Assembly (NCBI GenBank): GCA_934338765.1
Contig: CAKRHL010000097.1
Coordinates: 1 to 7,552 of the forward strand
Reading direction: 5' to 3'
DNA: 7,552 nucleotides
From: an uncultured Lachnospiraceae bacterium
GTDB taxonomy: Bacteria > Bacillota > Clostridia > Lachnospirales > Lachnospiraceae
Shown: positions 1-6,460 of the stretch, piece after piece
How the letters are laid out: each line of letters starts with the position of its first letter
How positions within the stretch are numbered: position 1 is the stretch's first letter
Position numbers and translations under genes: made by a program
Notes under the pieces: generated by a model
Told to the model about the DNA's origin: nothing
Seen by the model: the letters and a program-made list of their open reading frames with translations, nothing else
Database searches by the model: none

Positions 1-1853
1 TCCGGATACTGATCATCATCTTTAATCCGCTTTTCCTTGCATCCATGCTGGAAATGATGAATGGTACTTTTCTGACGATCATGCCAAATGTATGGCTGTT
101 TACCTGGATCTTTTTAGGGGCTGTTGAGCTTCTTTTTACGGCATTGATCGGCAATGCCGGCATCGCCATGCTGGCAATGGACCTGATCCTGTTCCCGATC
201 GGTCTGGCCAACCTTTTTATCATGAATGTCCGTGGAACGCCGTTTCTTCCGGCAGATATCTTCGGTGTCGCTACGGCTACCGAAGTGGCATCCACATATA
301 CATTTTCCCTGACACCGGCACAATTTGTTGTTCTCCCGGCATTTGCCATCTGGTGTATCCTGATCTACCGGACACGCTTCAGACGCCGGAAGCGTACGGT
401 GCCGAAGAAACTGATCCGTTTTGCAGCCACACTGGTACCGGGGATCGCGGTCATCGGTATCTTGTATAATACCGATATTCTGCCGGCATGCGGTATTCAG
501 GACAATGTATGGAATAAAGTTTCTTCCTGTAAAGCCAATGGATTTTATATGAACTATTTCATCAATTTCCATTACCTGCGGGTATCCACACCATCGGGAT
601 ATTCTGAGGATAAGGTAGCGGAGATCCTAAAGGATACCTCCTCTGCGCCTTCTGCCTCTCCGGAAACCACATCCGTAAAACTGGAGGACGGCAAGGGAAA
701 TACACAGGATATGGCTACCAATGCTTCATTTAAAAGCAATACAGCCCTGAAGGGCCAAAAGCCGAACATCATTCTGATCATGAATGAAAGTCTTGCTGAT
801 TTTTCTCTGATCGGAGATATGCGGTATAATATGGATCCGCTGCCGTTTATGCACAGCCTCACCAAGAACACCATCAAGGGCCGGGACTATGTCTCCGTGT
901 TTGGTGCCGGTACCAGTAACTCCGAGTTTGAGGCGATGACCGGCAATACCATGGCATTTTTCCCAAGCGGCTGCAACGTGTACCAGCAGTTTATGCACAA
1001 TTCCACTTTCTCGCTGCCTTCTTACCTGAAGGAGCAGGGATATAGCTGCAAGGCGGTTCACCCAAGCAGCGGTGCAAACTGGAATCGTGTTGCCACTTAT
1101 AAAAGCATGAAATTTGATGATTTTATCACCATTGATGATTTCAAAAAACCGGAATATGTCCGCTATATCAGTGATAAGGAAAGCTACAAAAAGGTCATCG
1201 AGTTATATGAGAACAAAGGAGATAAGCCATTATATCTGTTTGATATGACGATCCAGAACCACGGGGGCTATCTGACCAATACCAACTGGAAAAAACCTGT
1301 TTATGTGGAGGGATCCTATTATACAGAGGCAAAGGAATATCTTTCTGCCACCCATGTATCGGATCAGGCCTTCCAGTACCTGATCAACTATTTTTCAAAA
1401 CAGACAGAACCAACGATCATCTGTATGTTTGGTGACCATTTTCCTTCCATTGAGACGTCCTTCTATGAGGAGCTTCTCGGAAAGTCCCAGAGTGACTGGG
1501 ATCTGGAGGATATTCAGAAGCGGTATGCCGTACCGTTTATCATGTGGGCCAACTATGACATTCAGGAGGAGCAGAATGCTGTGATCAGCAACAATTATCT
1601 GGAAAATATGATCCTGAAGCAGGCCGGTCTGGAGCTGCCGCTTTATAACCAGTATCTTGAAAAGCTGTCTGCTGATATCCCTGCCATGAATGTCAACGGT
1701 TATATGGATGCCAGCGGCAAATGGCATAACTACGGCAGTGATGAGACCGATACCGTCAGGAACCTGCTGGGTGATTATGAAATCCTGCAGTACGGCTATT
1801 ACAGTGATATGGATAAAGATAAAATGAGTGAACTTTTCAATATGAAACACTAG
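1..1853 (+). CDS. LTA synthase family protein (sulfatase-fold phosphoglycerol transferase), 5' partial
   Basis: This is a membrane-anchored enzyme of the lipoteichoic acid synthase / phosphoglycerol transferase family, which moves glycerol phosphate from phosphatidylglycerol onto a cell-envelope polymer outside the membrane. The frame is open to the window edge (first full codon at base 3) and encodes hydrophobic residues before the ATG at 45, so that ATG is internal and the true start lies upstream. Counting from that Met as residue 1, hydrophobic segments lie near 13-35, 37-60, 93-109 and 126-142, followed by a Ser/Thr/Pro-rich linker near 195-230 and the extracellular catalytic domain to about 560. 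Family catalytic residues are visible: NES (E248), GTSNSEF (T290, the nucleophile position), WNR (346-348), NHGG (H406) and GDH (D464, H465). The GTG start of the next gene lies 22 nt downstream, suggesting one transcript. The family is secure; the exact polymer made is not, because Clostridia carry several such paralogues. Confidence 0.9.
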   Translation, partial: RILIIIFNPLFLASMLEMMNGTFLTIMPNVWLFTWIFLGAVELLFTALIGNAGIAMLAMDLILFPIGLANLFIMNVRGTPFLPADIFGVATATEVASTYTFSLTPAQFVVLPAFAIWCILIYRTRFRRRKRTVPKKLIRFAATLVPGIAVIGILYNTDILPACGIQDNVWNKVSSCKANGFYMNYFINFHYLRVSTPSGYSEDKVAEILKDTSSAPSASPETTSVKLEDGKGNTQDMATNASFKSNTALKGQKPNIILIMNESLADFSLIGDMRYNMDPLPFMHSLTKNTIKGRDYVSVFGAGTSNSEFEAMTGNTMAFFPSGCNVYQQFMHNSTFSLPSYLKEQGYSCKAVHPSSGANWNRVATYKSMKFDDFITIDDFKKPEYVRYISDKESYKKVIELYENKGDKPLYLFDMTIQNHGGYLTNTNWKKPVYVEGSYYTEAKEYLSATHVSDQAFQYLINYFSKQTEPTIICMFGDHFPSIETSFYEELLGKSQSDWDLEDIQKRYAVPFIMWANYDIQEEQNAVISNNYLENMILKQAGLELPLYNQYLEKLSADIPAMNVNGYMDASGKWHNYGSDETDTVRNLLGDYEILQYGYYSDMDKDKMSELFNMKH

Positions 1854-1863
1854 TGCAACGAAA

Positions 1864-1870
1864 GGAAGGA
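1864..1870 (+). promoter_or_regulatory. Ribosome binding site that sets a GTG start
   Basis: The run GGAAGGA ends 5 nt before GTG at 1876. No in-frame ATG occurs until well inside the conserved SseB region, so this site decides the GTG start of the SseB-domain gene. Confidence 0.7.
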
Positions 1871-1875
1871 TTGAC

Positions 1876-2793
1876 GTGAGTGATCAGGATAATAAAGAGC
1901 TGGAACAGCTTGCCAGTCTTTTACGTAAGGAAAACACAAAGGAGAATTTAGACCGGCTGGTAAAATGTCTTGAAAAAAGTAATTTATATGTACCTGCCGC
2001 TTTTCCTCCCGATACGGATCCTGCTTTGATCCGCCGGATTGCTTCCGGTGCCGGCAGGGAACAGAAGATTCCGGAGGGACTTTCTCCCCGCCCGGCAGTA
2101 TTGCAAAATAACGAGGGCAAACGCTTTCTTCCTGTCTTTACAACGCAGGAGCAGGCGATCAAAGGAGATCAGCAGTTTCCTCTGATCCTGACAATGCCGT
2201 TTTCAACCTGTCTTGATCTGGTAGGAGGAGACGGAACCATTGACGGCATTCTTTTAAATGCTTTTGATCAGGGGATTCCACTCAATGTAAATAAAAATAC
2301 TCCTTCCGAGAATAACCGCCCTCAACAACTTACCGAGACACAGCTTCATGCCATTGCCCGCCAGCGGGTAGAAGCAGAGCTTCTGCCGGAAATGCTGTTT
2401 AAGGGAGGTTCCGATGTATTGCAGCTTTTACGGGAAGACTGTGGTTCTCAAATACTGAAGTTGTATAAAGAGGCGTATCCGGAACAGCTGCCATGCCCAT
2501 ATGGCGAAGACGATTTTGATTATCTCTCCATCAATGCAAGAGAGGATCTGACTGTGATCCGTATTACAATGCCGTCCCAGCATACATACGCCGGAATCTG
2601 TCCGGTCATACTGATCCGCTGGAATCCGCTTGAGGATTCTATCCGATACTTTGCCGTTGTTAAGGGAGAAAATGCGGGAGAAGCTCAGCTTTTTGAAGCC
2701 CTTCCGGACGGATCCAAGCGTGATCTCGGTTCGGCTCCTGCCGACGGAAGCGAGCTGCAGTATATGATCGATCTCGAAGATGAAAGGATATAG
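1876..2793 (+). CDS. SseB-domain protein with uncharacterised C-terminal half
   Basis: This is a 305-residue protein, probably cytoplasmic because no signal peptide or membrane segment is visible. Residues about 24-140 resemble the SseB N-terminal domain: a helix with LDRLVKCLEKS, then YVPA, then FLPVFTTQEQA, a hydrophobic strand (PLILTMPFS), and a GIPLNVNK end (DGILLNAFDQGIPLNVNK), the usual order in that family. SseB was named for enhanced serine sensitivity in E. coli, and its biochemical role is not established. Residues about 150-305 are a separate alpha/beta region with a conserved-looking core (LTVIRITMP and ICPVILIRWNP) that I cannot assign. The start is GTG with a good ribosome site. 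It lies 22 nt after the LTA-synthase-like gene and 61 nt before the lipoprotein gene, so co-transcription with the former is likely. The domain assignment is from remembered family pattern; function is unknown. Confidence 0.8.
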   Translation: MSDQDNKELEQLASLLRKENTKENLDRLVKCLEKSNLYVPAAFPPDTDPALIRRIASGAGREQKIPEGLSPRPAVLQNNEGKRFLPVFTTQEQAIKGDQQFPLILTMPFSTCLDLVGGDGTIDGILLNAFDQGIPLNVNKNTPSENNRPQQLTETQLHAIARQRVEAELLPEMLFKGGSDVLQLLREDCGSQILKLYKEAYPEQLPCPYGEDDFDYLSINAREDLTVIRITMPSQHTYAGICPVILIRWNPLEDSIRYFAVVKGENAGEAQLFEALPDGSKRDLGSAPADGSELQYMIDLEDERI

Positions 2794-2823
2794 TTGCAAA
2801 ATAGGAGCTGTTAGTTATATAAT
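2794..2823 (+). promoter_or_regulatory. Candidate internal sigma-A promoter upstream of the lipoprotein gene
   Basis: TTGCAA (2794-2799) and TATAAT (2818-2823) are separated by 18 bases, directly after the SseB-gene stop. The predicted transcript would begin near 2830, about 25 nt before the lipoprotein ATG at 2855. The -10 is perfect, the -35 has 4 of 6 consensus bases, and the spacing is one over ideal. It is a sequence match only, but its intergenic position favours a real site. Confidence 0.55.
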
Positions 2824-2854
2824 ATGTGAAGCTTTTGAAAGGTTTAATATTACT

Positions 2855-3805
2855 ATGATCAAAAAACATTGTTTCCTGGCATGGATCTTAACCGGTTGCC
2901 TTCTCATCGGAAGTCTGACCGGTTGTTCCGGCAACAAGCCAAAAAACGGAGATACCTCCGGGAATCTGCCTCAGAGCACAACATCCGCACAGTCGATGAA
3001 CGGACATAATGAAAATGAGGATTCCAATCTCGGTGCCTGGGGGCGTGCCATGGGTGCCGTCCTGATCTCCATCAATGATGGAAACCCTTATTATTTTGGC
3101 GGATACGAGGCAACCGATGCCAACAAAAAGGCGGCCAGAAATATCTTAAAGTCAAGCTGGAGCATTTCCGGCCGCAAGGATCTGCTGAGACAGATACGCT
3201 TTTTACAGAATACAGGCAGCCGTAAGGATTATAAAAGAGAGGCAAAGGACTTAAAGGCTTTGTCTGCAAAAGAACGTAAAAAGGCTCTGGATCAGGTGAG
3301 CGGAGTCCTGAAAACACATTATGACAACCTCCAGTATGTCTCTGATACCTGGGGCAAAAAGGGACTGCTTGCGTGGGATCTGTGTCGTATTTCCCATTTG
3401 GTACAGTGGGGTTATATTGCCGATTATGTCAATCTTGACGAGGCACAGGCTTTACTGCAGCCGGCAGCCACAGAACTTCAGAAACGCTTTGACAACTGGG
3501 ACGACGTTGTCAGCAACTGGCTGGATGGCTATGCTTATTCCAGCTCCATTGAGATCCGTTCCATAGAAAAGACAGATTACACAAACCGGCAGGAGATATA
3601 CCAAAAGCTCCTGTCCGAACAGAAAGATACGGATCCGTTATTTAATAATAACTTGTTTCAGGAGGACATTATTCCATTGGGGACTGTATCCTACGATTCT
3701 CTGATGGAGGCAATCAAGACAACACCTAAAACAAAAAAGAAACAAAATAAGGCATCCGAAAAGAAGATGTCTCAGGGGAAGGATAGTGAGGAAAAAACAA
3801 AATGA
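2855..3805 (+). CDS. Lipoprotein with DUF1266-like domain
   Basis: A predicted 316-residue lipoprotein anchored on the outer face of the membrane. The N-terminus is a type II signal peptide: MIKK, a hydrophobic core, then lipobox LTGC at 21-24, so C24 is the likely lipidated residue. A second LTGC occurs at 12-15 but is too early in the core. A low-complexity Ser/Asn/Gly linker runs to about 58. Residues about 59-235 resemble DUF1266 (E. coli YbeR/YbeU-type): NLGAWGRAMGAV, a central charged helix region, the hallmark LLAWDLCR (171-178), GYIADYVNLDEAQ, then FDNWDDVVSNWLDGYAY. DUF1266 has no known biochemical role. The C-terminus (288-316) is lysine-rich. An in-frame ATG at 2780 exists, but it lies inside the previous gene and would bury the signal peptide, so 2855 is preferred. 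Its ribosome site (GAAAGG, 2837-2842) is weak, with a long 12-nt spacing. The stop overlaps the next start. Confidence 0.8.
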   Translation: MIKKHCFLAWILTGCLLIGSLTGCSGNKPKNGDTSGNLPQSTTSAQSMNGHNENEDSNLGAWGRAMGAVLISINDGNPYYFGGYEATDANKKAARNILKSSWSISGRKDLLRQIRFLQNTGSRKDYKREAKDLKALSAKERKKALDQVSGVLKTHYDNLQYVSDTWGKKGLLAWDLCRISHLVQWGYIADYVNLDEAQALLQPAATELQKRFDNWDDVVSNWLDGYAYSSSIEIRSIEKTDYTNRQEIYQKLLSEQKDTDPLFNNNLFQEDIIPLGTVSYDSLMEAIKTTPKTKKKQNKASEKKMSQGKDSEEKTK

Positions 3806-4515
3806 ACATTTATCTGATACGTCATGGCAGACAGAGCAGTTCTGACTGTAACGTAAACGTAGATCTTGCACCGGAGGGCGAACGTCAGGCCGCACTTTTG
3901 GGACAGCGTATGAAAAATTATCCTGTAGACGCATTATATTGCAGTGACCTGATCCGCGCAGAACAGACGGCTAAAATTGCATTTGCCGGGCAGCCGGCAC
4001 TGTTAGAACATCTGCAGATTCGTCCCGGACTGGCTGAAGTAGATTTTGGAGAGCTTACCGGACAGCCCGATGCAGTGGTAAAACGCTTTTATGCGGATTA
4101 TTATCAGGAACAGATGGACCGCTTTGCAGAAGGCCGTATCCAAACGGGAAATGCTTTAGACGAGGTCAACGAGTTCATCGGTGATTTCTTTGTTCCCACC
4201 GAGGAGATCTGGTATCCCCAGGGAGAAACCGGAGAAAGCGTCCTTGCCAGGGTCATGCCCGTCATACAGGAATGGATCGAATCAGAATATCAGAATATTG
4301 CCGTGGTCACTCACGGCGGTGTGATCCGTATTTTGCTGACAGCCCTTTTCGGAGGTGACTTTGCAAAACGTCTGATGTTTGGCACATCTCTGGAAAACTG
4401 CAGTATCACACAGCTTCATTACGATGAAGAAAAAAATGGATTCTATCTGGACCGCTTCAATGATTGTGCACATCTGGAACAGGATCCATCCTTGTTACGC
4501 GATCGTTTCAAATAG
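3802..4515 (+). CDS. Histidine phosphatase family protein (phosphoglycerate-mutase-like)
   Basis: A 237-residue cytoplasmic enzyme of the branch-1 histidine phosphatase superfamily, which transfers phosphate through a phosphohistidine intermediate. Visible motifs are LIRHGR (R7, H8 nucleophile, G9), LAPEGERQA (22-30), SDLIRAEQTA (R52), AEVDFGELTG with the likely acid E79, GETGESV (141-147) and VVTHGGVIR with the second catalytic H171. All catalytic positions are intact, so it is probably active. The substrate cannot be read from sequence; the superfamily includes phosphoglycerate mutases, alpha-ribazole phosphatase and broad sugar-phosphate phosphatases. The region between E79 and the GET motif is longer than in minimal members. 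The ATG overlaps the lipoprotein TGA as ATGA, so translation is probably coupled; a GTGAGG stretch at 3786-3791 can serve as ribosome site. maf follows after 33 nt. Confidence 0.9.
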   Translation: MNIYLIRHGRQSSSDCNVNVDLAPEGERQAALLGQRMKNYPVDALYCSDLIRAEQTAKIAFAGQPALLEHLQIRPGLAEVDFGELTGQPDAVVKRFYADYYQEQMDRFAEGRIQTGNALDEVNEFIGDFFVPTEEIWYPQGETGESVLARVMPVIQEWIESEYQNIAVVTHGGVIRILLTALFGGDFAKRLMFGTSLENCSITQLHYDEEKNGFYLDRFNDCAHLEQDPSLLRDRFK

Positions 4516-4548
4516 ACATAAGCAGCATTATCAGAAATGGGGATTATT

Positions 4549-5136
4549 ATGACAAAGATTATTCTGGCATCCGCATCAGACCGTAGAAAAGATATTTTAA
4601 CACAGGTTGGCATTTCCTATGAGGTTATGCCCAGCAGCATTGACGAGGACGCGATTCAGGCTGACACACCGGCTTCCCTGGTGGAAGCACTATCTGCAGC
4701 AAAGGCAGAGGATATTGCCGAGCGTCTTACGACAGATTTCGTGATCATCGGTGCCGATACGGTTGTGGTCAAGGACAACAGCATTTTAGGGAAGCCTTCT
4801 GACGAAGCAGAGGCAGCGAAAATGCTTCAGATGCTTCAGGGCAGCCGCCATGAAGTATACACCGGTGTTACACTGATCTATGTATCCCCTGATGGGAAAG
4901 GACTGATCGACACATTTCATGTCCGGACTATCGTGGATATGATCCCAATGACTCCGGCACAGATCAATGCTTACATAAAAACCGGGGAGCCTATGGATAA
5001 AGCAGGAGCCTATGGTATTCAGGGTCGGGGAGCCGCATATATTCAGGATATTGCAGGAGACTACTATAATGTTGTTGGTCTGCCAATCTCAACGGTACTG
5101 GCACGTCTGCTCAATATAGGAATTGATCTGTATTAA
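4549..5136 (+). CDS. maf: Maf family nucleotide pyrophosphatase (probably dTTP/UTP type)
   Basis: A 195-residue Maf/YhdE-type protein, a cytoplasmic nucleoside triphosphate pyrophosphatase that hydrolyses canonical or modified nucleotides to the monophosphate and is linked to septum control in Bacillus. Counting from the chosen start, motifs are LASASDRRKDIL (R12, R13), DEDAIQ (32-37), IIGADTVV (D70), LGKPSDEAEA (K82), GSRHEVYTGV (99-107) and AGAYGIQGRGA (Q158). The GIQGRG motif with D70 and K82 fits the YhdE (dTTP/UTP) branch rather than the YceF (m7GTP) branch; this is inferred from the family. Asp11 replaces the Pro common in the S-x-R-R loop. I chose ATG 4549 over the in-frame ATG at 4537 because GGGGA (4539-4543) sits 5 nt before 4549 and the protein then begins at the canonical position. 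It is the last gene before the terminator. Confidence 0.92.
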   Translation: MTKIILASASDRRKDILTQVGISYEVMPSSIDEDAIQADTPASLVEALSAAKAEDIAERLTTDFVIIGADTVVVKDNSILGKPSDEAEAAKMLQMLQGSRHEVYTGVTLIYVSPDGKGLIDTFHVRTIVDMIPMTPAQINAYIKTGEPMDKAGAYGIQGRGAAYIQDIAGDYYNVVGLPISTVLARLLNIGIDLY

Positions 5137-5176
5137 ATAGTATCCCCTGCACAGATATACGATAAAATGTTTTCAC

Positions 5177-5206
5177 GCCACACAGAGAAATTTGTGTGGC
5201 TTTTTT
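5177..5206 (+). terminator. Intrinsic terminator after maf
   Basis: GCCACACA (5177-5184) pairs perfectly with TGTGTGGC (5193-5200). Two further pairs (G-U and A-U) close a GAAA tetraloop at 5187-5190, and TTTTTT follows at once (5201-5206). It lies 40 nt past the maf stop and ends the first transcription unit. Confidence 0.93.
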
Positions 5207-5237
5207 AATAAGACGCTTTTCATAATTTTTCTTTTTG

Positions 5238-5266
5238 TTGCATAATCGCTTCGCTAGGCGTATAAT
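5238..5266 (+). promoter_or_regulatory. Sigma-A-type promoter of the arg operon
   Basis: TTGCAT (5238-5243) and a perfect TATAAT (5261-5266) are spaced by exactly 17 bases, between the maf terminator and argC. Transcription should begin near 5273, leaving a leader of about 78 nt. The -35 hexamer lies in GTTGCAT, which resembles one half of the AhrC/ArgR operator, but no second half is clear, so repressor control is plausible and not shown. Confidence 0.8.
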
Positions 5267-5273
5267 AAACACC

Positions 5274-5317
5274 GTTATGGTTTTTGATGAGAACTTTCGC
5301 ATTACGAAAAACATAAC
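5274..5317 (+). other. Foldable argC leader with two competing hairpins
   Basis: GTTATG-G-TTTTT (5274-5285) can pair with AAAAACATAAC (5307-5317), giving 11 pairs with one bulged G and a 21-nt loop. A shorter hairpin, TTTCG (5295-5299) with CGAAA (5305-5309), uses part of the same A-run, so the two cannot both form fully. Neither is followed by a T-run, so neither is a terminator. No T-box or known riboswitch motif was recognised. A regulatory role is inference. Confidence 0.4.
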
Positions 5318-5350
5318 CTGAATACGTAGAGATGATATAGGAGGTTGATT

Positions 5351-6391
5351 ATGATCAGAGTAGGAATTATCGGTTCAACAGGATATGCAGGACAGGAGAT
5401 CGTGCGTATTTTACTTCGCCATCCAGAGGCAAAAATTGTCTGGTACGGCTCACGCTCCTATATTGATAAGCGGTATAGCGAAGTATTTGGAAATATGTTT
5501 CAGCTGGTAGAGGATGTCTGCAAAGGTGAGAACATGAAAGAGCTTGCAGAACAGGTTGATGTTATATTCACTGCAACACCGCAGGGCCTATGCGGTTCTC
5601 TGGTAAATGAAGAAATCTTATCAAAGGTAAAGATTGTGGATCTCAGCGCTGATTTCCGTATCAAGGATGTAGACAAATACGAGAAATGGTATGGTATCCA
5701 TCACGAAAGTCCTGATTTTGTAAAGGAAGCAGTATATGGTCTCTGTGAGATCAACCGCGAGTATGTCAAAAAAGCACGTCTCATCGCCAATCCGGGTTGT
5801 TTCCCGACATGTTCCATTTTGTCCATTTACCCGCTGGCAAAAGAGGGGATTATTGATATGAGTACTGTGATCATTGATGCCAAATCTGGCACTTCCGGCG
5901 CAGGACGTGGTGCTAAGGTTGCCAATCTGTACTGTGAGGTTAATGAAAGCATTAAGGCATATGGTGTAACAACCCATCGACATACGCCGGAGATTGAGGA
6001 TCAACTCAGCTATGCATCGGGAGAGGATGTGATCTTGAACTTTACCCCTCATCTGGTGCCAATGAACAGAGGAATCCTTGTTACCGCATATGCTTCTCTG
6101 AAAAAAGATGTCACCTACGAGGATGTAAAGGCAATTTATGATAAATATTATAAGGATGAATATTTTATTCGAGTCCTCGACAGGGATGTCTGTCCTGAGA
6201 CACGCTGGGTAGAGGGAAGCAATTTTGTAGATGTTAATTTCCGTATCGATCCACGTACCAACCGCGTGATCATGATGGGAGCCATCGACAATCTGGTAAA
6301 GGGGGCTGCCGGCCAGGCTGTCCAGAATATGAACCTGTTATTTGGACTTCCGGAAAATCTTGGTCTGGAAATGCCGCCTGTATTTCCATAA
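5351..6391 (+). CDS. argC: N-acetyl-gamma-glutamyl-phosphate reductase
   Basis: ArgC catalyses the NADPH-dependent reduction of N-acetylglutamyl 5-phosphate to N-acetylglutamate 5-semialdehyde, the third step of ornithine/arginine synthesis, in the cytoplasm. At 346 residues it has the usual length of the long (type 1) ArgC. The N-terminus carries the dinucleotide-binding motif GIIGSTGYAG (5-14). The signature ANPGCFPT contains catalytic C150. Downstream are the SGTSGAGRGAK loop and THRHTPEIEDQL, which holds the substrate-side His, and the C-terminal TRWVEGSNFVDVNFR and GAIDNLVKGAAGQAVQNMN blocks. ATG 5351 is chosen over TTG 5345 because GGAGG (5340-5344) is 6 nt before the ATG. It is the first gene of the operon, and argB begins 69 nt downstream. 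Confidence 0.97.
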   Translation: MIRVGIIGSTGYAGQEIVRILLRHPEAKIVWYGSRSYIDKRYSEVFGNMFQLVEDVCKGENMKELAEQVDVIFTATPQGLCGSLVNEEILSKVKIVDLSADFRIKDVDKYEKWYGIHHESPDFVKEAVYGLCEINREYVKKARLIANPGCFPTCSILSIYPLAKEGIIDMSTVIIDAKSGTSGAGRGAKVANLYCEVNESIKAYGVTTHRHTPEIEDQLSYASGEDVILNFTPHLVPMNRGILVTAYASLKKDVTYEDVKAIYDKYYKDEYFIRVLDRDVCPETRWVEGSNFVDVNFRIDPRTNRVIMMGAIDNLVKGAAGQAVQNMNLLFGLPENLGLEMPPVFP

Positions 6392-6417
6392 GTCAAGATC
6401 ATTAAATATAAACAACA

Positions 6418-6442
6418 GCGCAGAATTTCACATTCTGTCCGC
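6418..6442 (+). repeat. Inverted repeat between argC and argB
   Basis: CAGAAT (6421-6426) and ATTCTG (6432-6437) form a perfect 6-bp stem with a 5-nt loop. GCG (6418-6420) and CGC (6440-6442) can extend it across a 2-nt bulge. There is no T-run after it and the argB ribosome site starts 8 nt later, so it is more likely an mRNA structure or a protein site than a terminator. Confidence 0.5.
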
Positions 6443-6460
6443 AGTCAATGGAGGATTAAA

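Noticed and set aside
45..47. ATG as the start of the LTA-synthase-like gene
   Set aside because: The frame is open upstream to the window edge and encodes further hydrophobic residues, and no ribosome site precedes this ATG.
114..572. 152-codon open frame on the minus strand
   Set aside because: It is antisense to the membrane part of the LTA-synthase-like gene; its composition (Cys, Arg, Asp rich) looks like a shadow frame.
2780..2854. Earlier in-frame ATG for the lipoprotein gene
   Set aside because: It lies within the end of the SseB-domain gene and upstream of the candidate promoter, lacks a convincing ribosome site, and would put 25 residues before a classic signal peptide.
5215..5270. 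ArgR/AhrC operator overlapping the arg promoter
   Set aside because: Only a half-site-like TTGCAT and a GTATAATAA stretch are present, and both coincide with the promoter hexamers; no full palindromic box can be drawn.
5111..5314. 67-codon minus-strand open frame across the maf-argC gap
   Set aside because: It runs through the terminator and the arg promoter, shows no family resemblance, and no convincing ribosome site or promoter was seen for it.
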